A stretch of DNA of 64,000 bases, taken from contig OZ005702.1 of NCBI GenBank assembly GCA_963930775.1, positions 2,294,001 to 2,358,000 of the forward strand, given 5' to 3'. The notes beneath the pieces were generated by a model. It saw only the letters and a program-made list of their open reading frames with translations. It was not told the DNA's origin and made no database searches. The stretch comes from Cliona cf. orientalis. Lineage: Eukaryota; Porifera; Demospongiae; Clionaida; Clionaidae. Made by a program: the position numbers and the translations under genes. Position 1 is the first letter of the stretch, and each line of letters opens with the position of its first letter. Positions 9,686 to 21,115 of this stretch are shown piece by piece.

Positions 9686-12600
9686 ATGGAGATTCTGTTG
9701 AAGATCATTCTACTTTTGCTTTTATTGTTTTCGATTGGTACCTGTGTGTTACCAACTGCTAGGGTGTATCATATTGTACCTCAAATCTCAGCATACAGAT
9801 GCCCAGTTGACTCTTGCTTGACTCTCTCCCAGTTCATTCAAAACTTCTCCACCAATGTTGCACTCAACACAACTCTAATCATTAGCGAGGGAAAACATGA
9901 TCTTTATCGATATGTACTCTCTGCATCAAATATTACTGCATTTGTCATGAAATCAGCAAACAATACCAATTACACCTCTAATCCAGTCATCACATGCACT
10001 GAACAAGCAAAATTTGAATTCACAAACATTAGCGTTCTTCACTTAAGTGGGTTGAAATTTGAAAGGTGTAATAACAGCACATTTCAGTTCATTCACAAAT
10101 TAACAATTGAAAAATCTACATTTACTAATAGCAAATCTCCCATTACATTAGCCAATAGTACAGCGACACTTATTGGAACGAAGTTTTATTTCAACTCAGG
10201 AAGCTATAATTCTGAACTATTGCAAAGATCATCTGATCATGATGTCCCAGATATACCTCCCAGAACTTCTCTAGGTGGAGCATTGATTGTAGCATGCAGT
10301 GTCATTGCAATTGAAAATTGTGACTTTGTGGGAAACACTGCAAACCTCGGTGGCGCCATCTACTCAAAGAGTAACAGCAGTATCAAAATAATGGACTCAA
10401 ACTTCACAGAAAACCATGCAAATGGATGCTCTAGTGTTTACTGTGCTGGAGGGGCCATTTTAATTGACGAAAGGGTGACAATGACTGTCAGCAACACCAT
10501 CTTTTACAACAATACCTCTGATATGGACGGTGGAGTGGCTAAAATAACGAATTCTACTCTTCTATTTTCACATAGCTCTATTCAAATGAATACTGCTAAC
10601 AACCATGGAGGAGCAGTGGCAGCATTTAGTAACAGCAACCTCACATTAATTAAATCCACCGATTTGTCCATTAACAAAGCTGCAAATGACGGAGGAGCTG
10701 TGTACTTGCATGAAAGCAATATAACCATCCATGATTGTAAAGTTTCAAATAACAGTGCAAAGCATAACGGAGGTGCAATACATGTAGCAGACTATAGCAG
10801 TATCCAAATGTATGACAGCTTACTGAGCAACAACGAAGCCCGAGAAGGAAAAGGAGGAGCACTCTATGGACGAAATTATAGCAACATGACTATTACCACT
10901 TGTGAGTTCAGCAACAATGCCGCCGAAGATGGTGGAGTTGCATGGATAATACTTCACTCTGCTCTCTATATCAGTGGTAGTATCTTTAGTGGCAATAATG
11001 CTAGCATCGATGGAGGAGTTGTATTCATTCGTAACAAGAGCATGATTTCCATTAGACATTGTGACTTCATCAATAACTGGGCAGATGATTATGGGGGAGC
11101 TGTGCGCGTCGAAAAAAGTACAGTGAACGTCAACAACTGCACTTTTTTTGGTAATAGGGCTGACTACGGAGGAGCATTAGAAGTGAACGATTGCTCTAAT
11201 GCTAGTATTTCTTCAAGTAATTTCAGCAAGAATAATGCCAAAAACAAAGGAGCTGCTATTCAGTTGTATGTAAACTGTGTAGCTGACATTAGCAATTGCA
11301 TTTTTAATTGGAGTGAAGCAGGTGATCAAGGGGGAGTTTACGGAAGAAGAAATTGTACGCTTTCGGTTAGGGATAGCTTATTCTATCACAATACTGCTGA
11401 GCATTCTGGAGCTGGAGTGTATATTGGGCATGATTCTACCATTCTGATAAATAATTGCACATTTTTGAATAGTACAGCAGATTTTGGTTCAGCAATAGTT
11501 GCTTATGTTAGATCTACTGCAATCATTACTAACAGTAATTTTACTCAAAATAGAGCAGTTCTTGAGGGTGGAGTACTTCACGCCTATAGAAACTGTTCTA
11601 TACAAATTCAAGGCAGTATTTTTACTTCAAACAAAGCAAGATCGGGAGGGGTATGTCTTGCACTATTGTATTGCAAATTCACATTCCAAAAGGACCTATT
11701 TTTCAACAATAGTGCTGACTTTGGTGGAGTACTAGGATTGCTTGTGAGGAATAACATTTCAATAACTGGAAGCATCTTTGCTCTCAACACTGCTACTCAG
11801 TCCGGGGGAGTAGTTTATGCTCAACATAGCAGAGTAGTAATTAATACACACTCAATTTTTAATCGAAGTAATGCAGATCTATTTGGTGGAGTTATTCATG
11901 CTACTGATAATTGCACTGTTATCATCAATGCGGCAAGTTTCAGTAACAATACAGCCGATGATGGTGGTGTACTATCTTTGCTAGACCACAGTATTGGCAT
12001 CATCGAAGATTCAAACTTCACCAGTAATCAGGCAAACGAGAGTGGCGGAGTAGTGTATTTGAATAAGGCTAAAGTGGGAATCTCTCACAGTACATTCAAT
12101 TTATCTAGTGCTTATAGGCATGGTGGTGTACTCTCAGCCTCTGCAGTGTCAGAAGTCAATATTACTGGATGCAACTTCAGCCACAATGCAGCTAAAGTGG
12201 GAGCAGCTCTCTCAATAGAAGAAAAGAGTACCCTGTGGTTCACATTTCATCAAGATCTCCATCAGCCTGCATGCTATGGTTCTGAGATCATTTGTAATAC
12301 CCTTAGTGCTGGAATTCTTATCTATAGTAACACAGCGTCCAGATCTGGAGGTGGAATTTATCTCAATGAAAGTAGCCTCTCTATTAGGACTGTTGAACTA
12401 AACATAAGCTGCAACAAAGCAAGGATATTTGGTGGTGGGATCCATGCTATCCATTCATCCATCAATGTTAAGAGCACTGTCACTTTTCTTAGTAATGAAG
12501 CTACATCTGGTGGTGCACTCAGTTTAAGGTACTCAAAGTTTTATGGAGGTGTATTGGATGAAGAATCTGATATGGTGCCAGTTTCTATGAACTTTATGTC

Positions 12601-15094
12601 AAATCGAGCAAATAATGGTGGGGCATTGTACATAGATCTAAACAAAAATGATGAAAATATTAATGCTGCGTGTTCTGGAAATTATTCTTCAATTAGCTAT
12701 AGTGGATGCTTCTTTCATCATGTGTCAGATGCTTTCACGATCAATTTTGACAAAAATTCTGCCAAGAATGAAGGTCAAAATCTATTTGGAGGATTGTTGG
12801 ACAGATGCGCAATTCCCAGTAACATTAATCAATCCCTACTGGAGCATAGTGGCATTGCTCACTTCAAAAGTATTAGCAACATTACCAGCTTAGATACAAT
12901 CAGCTCAAAGCCGGTTCGAGTCTGCATTTGTATAAACAGCACACGAAATTGCGATTTACGTACATATTCCATTCAAGTCAAAGAAAGAGGTAGCATACTG
13001 CTACAGCTGGCTGCTGTTGATCAGGTGTACAATGAAAAAACGGCTACAATTCTATTTGAATTTCACAATGAATCAGATGTGAAATTATCAGAGAACGAAG
13101 CTACTCAGACAATTAGTGCAGGCTGCACTAGTCTTGAATACCACATAAACGCTGTTCCTAGAGCACTACCCTATGAAGCCAAAATTTATGCTGATGGCCC
13201 ATGTGGTCATATTGGTATCTCAAAACTAACGGTCAGTATTCATGTATTTCCTTGCACATGTGTTCCTGGATTTGAGGTTGATGATAATAATAATGCATGT
13301 AAATGCAAATGTGATGAACAGCTCTTTGAGTACATAAAAGAATGTGATCTTGAAACAGAGTCAGTTATCAGGAAAGGAGTATTTTGGATCTCTACCACCA
13401 ACAAAAAGGATGGGAACTTTAGCTATTTGATCTTTCCTTACTGTCCAATGGGCTACTGCCACCCACCCAGCAAAAAAATTCCTGTAAATTTGAACGCAAG
13501 CCATGGTAATGGCTCAGATTCTCAGTGTACTGATAACCATGGTGGTATCTTGTGTGGAAAGTGTCAACAACATTACAGCTTGTCTCTCGGTAGTCTAAAA
13601 TGTATTCAATGTCATAATAAATGGCACGGAGAACTGATAGGGATTGTAATAGCTTCCTTTTTTGCTGGAATATTTCTCGTAGCCTTGATCTTGGTGCTTA
13701 ATCTCACCGTAGCTGTTGGAACATTGAATTCTGTAATCTTCTATGCTAACTTAATGTACTCTGCCAGGATTTTGACACAGTCACGGCTTAGTTTAGTGTT
13801 CATTTCATGGTTGAATCTTGAAATAGGATTTGATGTTTGTTTCTACAAAGGAATGGATGCATACGCCAAAACTTGGCTCCAGCTGGCATTTCCAGCATAC
13901 ATCATCTTCTTGGTCATAGCCATAATCTGGATCAGTTCCCGATCATCAACCTTCTCGAATCTGATTGGAAAGAGAAACCCGGTAGCAACTCTTGCTACCT
14001 TGATCCTTATATCATATTCTAGGTTTCTGCAAACCATAATCATCACACTTTCCTTCGTTAAATCAAACTGTAATGTCTTGCCATCCACAAGGTGGCTTTA
14101 TGATGCAAGTATTGTGTACTTTGGATGGAAACATGCTCTCCTATTTTTCACAGCAGTCATTATTCTCATCGTTGGCCTCCTTTATACTCTTCTCCTGTTC
14201 TCTTGGCAGTGGCTCCTTCACTGTCCAAGATCAAAAGTACTGAACTGGACTCGGAATCAAAAGCTTCACTCTTTCATTGACACCTACCATACTCCTCACA
14301 CAGCTAAGCATCGATACTGGACTGGTCTGCTTCTGCTAGCTCGAGTTATTCTCTACCTTATCTCTGCATTCAGTGCCAGTGTGTACGCTGATCCACACAT
14401 TCCACTCTTGGCAACCATCACTGTCATGTGCTGCCTGCTCCTGTTCAAGACAGTTATGATGATTAAAGTATACAGGAATTGGTTACTTAATGCAATGGAT
14501 TCATTTATGTGCTTTAACATTATCATCCCTGCCATTTTTACCTTGCATTCCTTCAACAACACAAGTATTCAAACCAAAGTGATCGACATATCTGTAGGAA
14601 TCACTGTGATCTTGCTTTGTTTCATTATTGCTTTCCATGTATACAGATATGGTAGTGTGAAGCTATACATCTTTTCTCAGAACACAAAATTTTGTCAGAG
14701 CATGACAAAATGGCTATCTTTTATTCATTCTCAAGAGAAGAGCTCAAGCAGTCCTTCTGATGGCAGACCTTTGGATGTTCTGGACAGTGTGAGACAAGAT
14801 GATCATGATGAAGCATATGATCAACATGAGGAGCCAACCAGCTCAGTGGTATCAATGATACATAGTGAGGAATCTCCATCGTCAGACTACTGTCTAAAGC
14901 TCAATGAAGCGGAGAATCAATCTGATATCAACAAAGTAAGTAGGCTCTGGCAGGAAAGAATAAAGGGTTCTACATGTGCAACTACACAGCAAGGATCAAA
15001 CAATACAAATGAAGTTGAATTGTCCTCTTACTTCTCTCCGGATGAAATCATGAGGAAACCACTTCTTGATGATGAATTTTCGTATAGCTACTAG
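9686..15094 (+). CDS. Gene A: Pmp-repeat multi-pass membrane protein, 1802 aa
   Basis: Single-exon frame from ATG 9686; the frame is open slightly further upstream but only from a TTG. Residues 1-22 form a signal peptide, followed by a head with VYHIVPQ and C..DSCLTLSQF. About residues 195-1030 carry ~30 repeats of the FxxNxAxxGGA type, as in chlamydial Pmp proteins, predicting a beta-helix. GCSSVYCAGGA near 250 is a small disulphide-loop insert. FGGLLDRC (~1035) opens a Cys-rich stalk (YADGPC, CKCKCD, LCGKCQ). From ~1316 come about nine hydrophobic segments, including CFYKGMDAYAKTWLQ and NPVATLATLILISY. A Ser/acidic tail of ~145 residues ends ...MRKPLLDDEF and a few residues. Rich in N-glycosylation sequons, so the repeats are probably extracellular. 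Likely a surface receptor or transporter-like protein; ligand unknown. Converges on B1. Confidence 0.9.
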   Translation: MEILLKIILLLLLLFSIGTCVLPTARVYHIVPQISAYRCPVDSCLTLSQFIQNFSTNVALNTTLIISEGKHDLYRYVLSASNITAFVMKSANNTNYTSNPVITCTEQAKFEFTNISVLHLSGLKFERCNNSTFQFIHKLTIEKSTFTNSKSPITLANSTATLIGTKFYFNSGSYNSELLQRSSDHDVPDIPPRTSLGGALIVACSVIAIENCDFVGNTANLGGAIYSKSNSSIKIMDSNFTENHANGCSSVYCAGGAILIDERVTMTVSNTIFYNNTSDMDGGVAKITNSTLLFSHSSIQMNTANNHGGAVAAFSNSNLTLIKSTDLSINKAANDGGAVYLHESNITIHDCKVSNNSAKHNGGAIHVADYSSIQMYDSLLSNNEAREGKGGALYGRNYSNMTITTCEFSNNAAEDGGVAWIILHSALYISGSIFSGNNASIDGGVVFIRNKSMISIRHCDFINNWADDYGGAVRVEKSTVNVNNCTFFGNRADYGGALEVNDCSNASISSSNFSKNNAKNKGAAIQLYVNCVADISNCIFNWSEAGDQGGVYGRRNCTLSVRDSLFYHNTAEHSGAGVYIGHDSTILINNCTFLNSTADFGSAIVAYVRSTAIITNSNFTQNRAVLEGGVLHAYRNCSIQIQGSIFTSNKARSGGVCLALLYCKFTFQKDLFFNNSADFGGVLGLLVRNNISITGSIFALNTATQSGGVVYAQHSRVVINTHSIFNRSNADLFGGVIHATDNCTVIINAASFSNNTADDGGVLSLLDHSIGIIEDSNFTSNQANESGGVVYLNKAKVGISHSTFNLSSAYRHGGVLSASAVSEVNITGCNFSHNAAKVGAALSIEEKSTLWFTFHQDLHQPACYGSEIICNTLSAGILIYSNTASRSGGGIYLNESSLSIRTVELNISCNKARIFGGGIHAIHSSINVKSTVTFLSNEATSGGALSLRYSKFYGGVLDEESDMVPVSMNFMSNRANNGGALYIDLNKNDENINAACSGNYSSISYSGCFFHHVSDAFTINFDKNSAKNEGQNLFGGLLDRCAIPSNINQSLLEHSGIAHFKSISNITSLDTISSKPVRVCICINSTRNCDLRTYSIQVKERGSILLQLAAVDQVYNEKTATILFEFHNESDVKLSENEATQTISAGCTSLEYHINAVPRALPYEAKIYADGPCGHIGISKLTVSIHVFPCTCVPGFEVDDNNNACKCKCDEQLFEYIKECDLETESVIRKGVFWISTTNKKDGNFSYLIFPYCPMGYCHPPSKKIPVNLNASHGNGSDSQCTDNHGGILCGKCQQHYSLSLGSLKCIQCHNKWHGELIGIVIASFFAGIFLVALILVLNLTVAVGTLNSVIFYANLMYSARILTQSRLSLVFISWLNLEIGFDVCFYKGMDAYAKTWLQLAFPAYIIFLVIAIIWISSRSSTFSNLIGKRNPVATLATLILISYSRFLQTIIITLSFVKSNCNVLPSTRWLYDASIVYFGWKHALLFFTAVIILIVGLLYTLLLFSWQWLLHCPRSKVLNWTRNQKLHSFIDTYHTPHTAKHRYWTGLLLLARVILYLISAFSASVYADPHIPLLATITVMCCLLLFKTVMMIKVYRNWLLNAMDSFMCFNIIIPAIFTLHSFNNTSIQTKVIDISVGITVILLCFIIAFHVYRYGSVKLYIFSQNTKFCQSMTKWLSFIHSQEKSSSSPSDGRPLDVLDSVRQDDHDEAYDQHEEPTSSVVSMIHSEESPSSDYCLKLNEAENQSDINKVSRLWQERIKGSTCATTQQGSNNTNEVELSSYFSPDEIMRKPLLDDEFSYSY

Positions 15095-15720
15095 CTTTAA
15101 GTATTTATCTATAGTCTGATTTTAATACAACAGTGATGAATATAGTCCTAGCTAGCTATAATATTATTGCATTTAACTGTTTGTTTTCTATAAGGTGATA
15201 GATAATGCTGTCAGTGCAAGTTCAGCCGTGGTATAATATTATTACAATAACGCAGCCCATCCTATTTACTTGGAGCTGGTGTTACGAAAATGTCACGTAA
15301 GCTATATAGTTCCCCCTCCCTTAATCTAAGGTTCTATATTATCTAGTGTATCATTTCATGTCCTTTCAGTGATCCGTTTAGTTGATGGGGAAATAGATTG
15401 ATTTATGTTTTTAACTCACTGATGCAGGATAAAATTCTGAGGCTTTGGTAGACATGTGATGTCATTAATTATTTTGTCTTTCACAACCATTATACAATTA
15501 TCAATAATATTATTGCGCATCCATGGTAGTGATACATATCATGTAATATTATTCCATAGCTAGTACTATAGTGCTGCAGCTTAATGTTCATATATACAGT
15601 AGTATAACGCAAAGCATCAATAAAATCATTGGATCTGTGAGTTTGTACTTAGCTAATCCATTATATTAGTCAGTACAAGGTAAAAGCAATCACTGTTTTC
15701 TGCTGGTAGTGAAGATTGAT
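15095..15720. other. Convergent spacer between genes A and B1
   Basis: 3' flanks of two convergent genes, copied at 48006-48840. AT-rich with TAGCTAGCTATAATATTATTG near 15150. No coding sequence is supported. The copy-2 version carries a reverse-transcriptase fragment that is absent here, so this is the empty site. Confidence 0.6.
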
Positions 15721-18700
15721 CTAGGGGATTTCAAGAACAGAGTGAGTCACTTTATGTTTAGTAGGTTGAACTGGAGCCAGGGGATGCTCATTCACCTCCT
15801 CTCCCAGCCGAGCCTGATTCTTTCCAACCAGCAAATACACATGATAGATAATTACTCCAACCAGAAGGATGAAGGTTATGATGGTAGAAATGTAGGCAAC
15901 AGCTGTCTGCTTCTTGACATCAGTTTTAAAGTCATACTGACTAAAAGCAGCGAATACAAGGAGATTGAAATAGAGCCCTGTCTCCAGCACGTCTACTATT
16001 GAATTTTTGTATGCCCTGAATCCAGATATTCCATTCAGAAAGAAGAGACCTCCAATTAAGATGATTGTTATCAAGAGAGAAGACTGAGGTTTGTTGGAGT
16101 AGGACGTAGCAATTGATGCAGTGATGTACAAGACCACCCTCACAAGCAGTAGCAAGCCAGTCCAGTAGCGATACTTACTGTTGTATGGAGCATGGTGGAC
16201 TGAGATAAAACCATTGAGCTTAGCGTTCCTTGTCCACTTGAACACCTTCCATATTGGAGCACGAACAAGCCACTGCCAGAGAAAGAGAAGAATTGTGTAG
16301 GGGACACCAATTAGAATAATCAATAGGGCTACGAGGCCAAGAGCTACATGCTTCCCTTGAAAGTATGGTACATTTCCATCAGGAAGCCACACAGTCTCTT
16401 GTGAGCCATTAGGATATTCAAGAATAGCAAAGGATAAAGCTGTGATAGTCACTGAGAGGAGTTTGGCATAAGATAGCAGGATTAATGTTGCTAGAGTTGC
16501 TAATGGGTCTCTCTTTCCAATTAGTCCAGCAAATCGACGGGAGTACTCGCTGACTATGATTACAATAATCACAAGAGAGATAATGTAGATGGGAAAAAAC
16601 AATTGAAGCCAAGTTTTGGTGTACGCATCAAGACCATCATAAAAGCAGACATCAATTCCTATGTCCAGATTAAGCCAAGCTACAAACACAGTGGGAAAGC
16701 TAGGCTCAGATGATGGAAAGAAGACGGCACTGTTAGCTGCTACGATGTTAGCGTAAAAGATGAAGCCATTGATCAGTCCAACAGCCACTGTCATGTTGAG
16801 GGCTAACAGTGCAGTCACCAACAAGAGTCCTGCTATGATGGCAGCTAGAAATATTACAACTAACACCGCAGGCCAGTGATTGTGACAAGATAAGCAATGT
16901 GAACTACCTAGAGAGAGGGTGAGGTGTCCTGACAACCTCCACACAAAACTCCACTGTGATTGTACGCACACTGCGTGTCTGCTCCATCAGGAAGGTTGAG
17001 ATTCATGCTGACATTTTCAGTTGGAGGTCGACAGTAGTCAAAAGGGCAGTTAAGATAAATGACATAACCAGGTGGGTCAGTGTCATTGATGTGAGTGATC
17101 CATGAGTTAGTGTCCACTCTTACAAGAGACTCAGTTGTCGAGTTGCAGTTAATGATATGGGGAGACAACTTTGAGTCACAATCGCATCGACATTCTGTAT
17201 TACTATCAACAGGCTGAAATCCAATTGGACAAGTGCAATCGATGAACTCTGTATACAAATGTTGTGTGGAAAGCGTGGAACTTCCACAAGGACCATTGGC
17301 AAAGAGGTTTATTGTTTCAGTGTTGTGAGGAGAGAACACATTGAATGTTATATTGGTACAGTTTATTCCTACAGTTTGAATTTGCTGTCCTTCACTAAAG
17401 CCACCATCTTGTGAAGATAGAGAGCTGGTAATATTTGCATCTACAGAATGATTGACTTGATCCACTGCAACAAGTGGTACAGTGAAAGCTTCTCCCTTCT
17501 TGACGTTGATGGTTGGTGGCTGGTAGCTGCAGTCTGGCTCACTCTCACTGTTACAAAAGCAAACTCGAACAGGCAGAGAGGATATGGTATCTAATGCTAT
17601 TACATTGGCAATGTCACCAAGGTAACTGACACCATTGTAGTGTGGTGGTATTTCTAATTGAGACTCATACACTTCAGCAAATGGACTTGGGTTACATCTG
17701 TCCAACAGTCCTCCAAAGACATTGGCTCCTTGCTCACTTGCAGTATTGCCAGAAAAGAGGATATTTATCAAAGTACGTACTTTAAAATCTTGACGAAGTC
17801 CAAGTGTTTGGATAAAGCATTCATTGTCAGGTGAGCAAGCACCAGCGTTGGTATTGTCTGCCACGTAGCTATATGGCTCCTCCATAGTTGGCATGGTTAT
17901 CTTGAAATAATATTACTGGTAGGTGCTCAGAACGACTAAATCTTGGTATTGGTTTTAGTACATACAATTTTGCATTATGTTCTAAATAAAGTCCGCTTCC
18001 ATTTTTTGCTGTGTTGTTGATGAATTGAAGAGTCCATGGTTCATATACAGCAACAGTTGAACTAGTGGCATGGATTCCTCCACCCCTCACTGCATTGTTT
18101 CCTGAAATGACACAGCTTCCCCTGACTTCAAGTTCACTTTGTTGGAGATAAATACTACCTCCACTACTGACTGTGGCTGTATTGTTGGCTACTGTTGTTT
18201 CACCATACATCATGATATTACTCTCGGTGGCTAACATTGCTCCGCCACGCCTTGCTCGGTTATTTGATAAAATGCTTACTCCAGTGAAGATCACGGTCGA
18301 TTGGAAGCTTGTGATTGCCCCTCCTTCTTCTCGAGCACCAGCTATTTCGTTCAATTGTTCTGCACAGTTCTCTAATCTTGTGTAGCCACTGAAAGTGAGG
18401 TTGCTGTTGAAAATGTAGAGCGATCCTGAATTACAGTCAAACGTATATACCATTAATAATATGTGTGGAGCCTTCTATAGTGAACATAATTCCTCCATAG
18501 CTGTTAGCTTTGTTGGCATTAATAGCTATTACATGCCGTCTCCATGAGTATACTGAACTTACCGATTAAACTTGTGTGATTGATCTTTGTGTAAGTACAT
18601 GTACCAAGCACATAATATCAGAACATTTGATCTAGTAAGCACATTACGTGCCTATTAGTTATTAAGCAATGCAAGGTAGGATTAATTTGGGCGTAACCTG

Positions 18701-18764
18701 GGTCATTGATGGCAGCTGGGTAACTTGACTGTATGACTGTAAGGTCAAGGTCACTGCGTTTGAG

Positions 18765-18910
18765 TACCAGCGTGGGAGTCCTGCCATTGAGGGCAGGTAC
18801 CAACTGGTGAGTGGGCTAGTACCAGCGTGGGAGTCCCAACCTGAGTCAGGTGCCAACTGGCAGCTAAGGCCAGCGTGGGAGTCCCGACCGTGAAGTTGAG
18901 TACCAACTGG
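18765..18910. repeat. Minisatellite, three ~50-bp units
   Basis: ACCAGCGTGGGAGTCC ... TACCAACTGG (or GCCAACTGG) occurs three times in a row within the 4.7-kb insert. No coding function seen. Confidence 0.65.
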
Positions 18911-19219
18911 AACTAGGACAGTGACATCCAGCGTTAGAAAACAAAGATATTGCTGGCGTGACCGATAAGTTACATGTGACATTCAGCCACCAATCAATTC
19001 CCCCCAAATTACCCCCAAATTAGTGCACGGAAGATACCAGATATTGTCCATGTGATATTGCCTTGCCTGCTAGGTGCAATGAGGTAGGTGATGCTGACAT
19101 GTATGCCAGATATTCTGCATTTAATCACCTGACATGGGCAAGTCTGTGAGGCAAGACCACAGCCTATGGCTATTGTGGTAATGATGTATAGTAGTGTATT
19201 TTGTAAGAGGTAGCTGCTA

Positions 19220-21115
19220 ATGTCTGAAGTTGATGCCAGCGGCAGAATTTAAGTACAATGTAGCAGTACAGTGTTGTAGTAGATACTGGGCTGCTGAGGT
19301 TTATACAGACTGTAAAATTTACATAGTGTATTGTGTTGGTATAGTGAATGCTCGGATTGACCTAACTGAGGTAAAGTGCACTGAAATGGATTATAAGTGA
19401 GGTTAATGCCAGTGGAAGAGTGTGCATACCATGTAGCAGTGTAGAAGAGCTCATTGTGGGTTATGGCTGCTGAGGTCACTGCCAGTGGCAGAGTGCAGAT
19501 ACACTGTAGCCGTGTAGCCGAGGAACTTGTGGGCTATGGCTTAGATCAATGCCAGAGGCAGGGTGTACGTGCACTGTAGCAGCGTAGCAGAGCAATTTGT
19601 GGGCTATGGCTGCCAAGGTCAATGCCAGAGGCAGGGTGCACATGTACTGTAGCGGCGTAGCAAAGCATCTAGAGGGCTATGGCTGCTCAGTAGGCGAGTG
19701 CACGTACCCTGTAGCAGCATAGTAGAGCAATTAGTGGGCTATGAGGTTATTACCAGTGGCGGAGTGCATGTACACGCCTGAAGACTGCAGTAGTGTAACA
19801 GGGCAGTTAGTTGGACTGTGGCTACTAACGTCTTTTTTTTTTTGCGGAATTAAAAGGGTATACTGGAGCCAGATAGCAGTGTGTTTAAATAGCTATGACT
19901 GCTGAGGTCTATGCCAGCGGCAGGGTTACATGCGTGAAGCTGTGCAGCAGTGAATTAAGGCTGATAAGGTTTATACCGGCATCAGTGTTAGATGAAGTGT
20001 ATACACTGTAATGATTTCACAATGCTATTAATGAGTTATGATCGCAATAGTTTATGCCAGCGGCAGCTTATAAATTGTTATATTTCTGAGTCAAGGCTTC
20101 CAGGGATTGTGCCAGTGGCAGAATTAATGTGCATATAGCAGCATAGTAGAGTGGTTTGTGAACTATGACTGCTGAAATTGATGCCAGTGGCAGAGTGCAC
20201 ATACAGTGTAGCAGCATGATAAACCAGTTAGTGGGATCTGGCTGTGCCGAGGTGTTGGGAGTTATCCGTTAGAATCCGCTCGAATTATAACTTACGAACG
20301 AAACGGCTTGTTGAACTGAATTTACTACACATCTAGAGGGCTATGCATGGCTGCTGAGGTCAGTGTCAGTAGGCGAGTGCACGTGCCCTGTAGCCGCATA
20401 GTAGAGCAATTAGGGGGCTATGAGGTTATTACCAGTGGCGGGGTGCATGTACACGCCTGTATACTGTAGACACTGTAGTAGTGTAACAGAGCAGTTAGTT
20501 GAACTGTGGCTACTAACATCTTTCTTTTTAGCGGAATTAAAAGGGTATACTGGAGCAAGACAGCAGTGTGCTTAAAGAGCTATGACTGCTGAGGTCAATG
20601 CCAGCGGCAGGGTTACATGTATGAAGCTGTGCAGCAGTGTAATTAGTGAATTAAGGCTGATGAGGTTTATGCTGGCATCAGAGTTAGAGGAAGTGTACAC
20701 TGTAATAATTTCGCAATGCTATTAATGAGTTATGATTGCAACCGTTTATGCCAGTGGCAGCTTATAAATTGTTGTATTTATGAGTCAAGGCTCCCAGGGG
20801 TTGTGCCAGTGGCAGAATTAACGTGCATATAGCAGCATAGTAGAGTGGTTTGTGAACTATGACTGCTGAAATTGATACCAGTGGCAGAGTGCGCATACAT
20901 TGTAGCAGCATGACAAACCAGTTAGTGGGATCTGGTTGTGCCGAGGTCAATGCCAGTAGCGGAGTGCACGTATGCTGTATGTACAATGTAGTGGCATAGC
21001 AGAGGAAATAGTGAGGGCCCTGGTAGCCATACCAGTGGTGGAGTCCAGATACGCTGCAGCAGCATCACAGAGCAATATGACTGCTAAAGTTTATGCTAGT
21101 GGCAGGTTAAATTAC
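19220..21115. repeat. Minisatellite with higher-order duplication
   Basis: Degenerate ~80-110-bp units built on TGCCAGTGGCAGAGTGCA, then TGTAGCAGCATAGTAGAGCA, then GTGGGCTATGGCTGCTGAGG. A larger block, 19666-20253, is repeated at 20330-20947, including non-repeat landmarks such as GCGGAATTAAAAGGGTATAC. The 76 bp between the blocks (20254-20329) are unique. This two-level organisation indicates recent unequal exchange. Confidence 0.7.

Noticed and set aside
9686-15094. Bacterial Pmp/autotransporter gene, i.e. bacterial DNA or contamination
   Set aside because: No C-terminal beta-barrel; instead a multi-pass domain and cytoplasmic tail. Neighbouring spliced exons, LINE sequence and a SINE are eukaryotic.
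19220-21115. CRISPR array
   Set aside because: Units are degenerate, long and contiguous, without unique spacers between short identical repeats.
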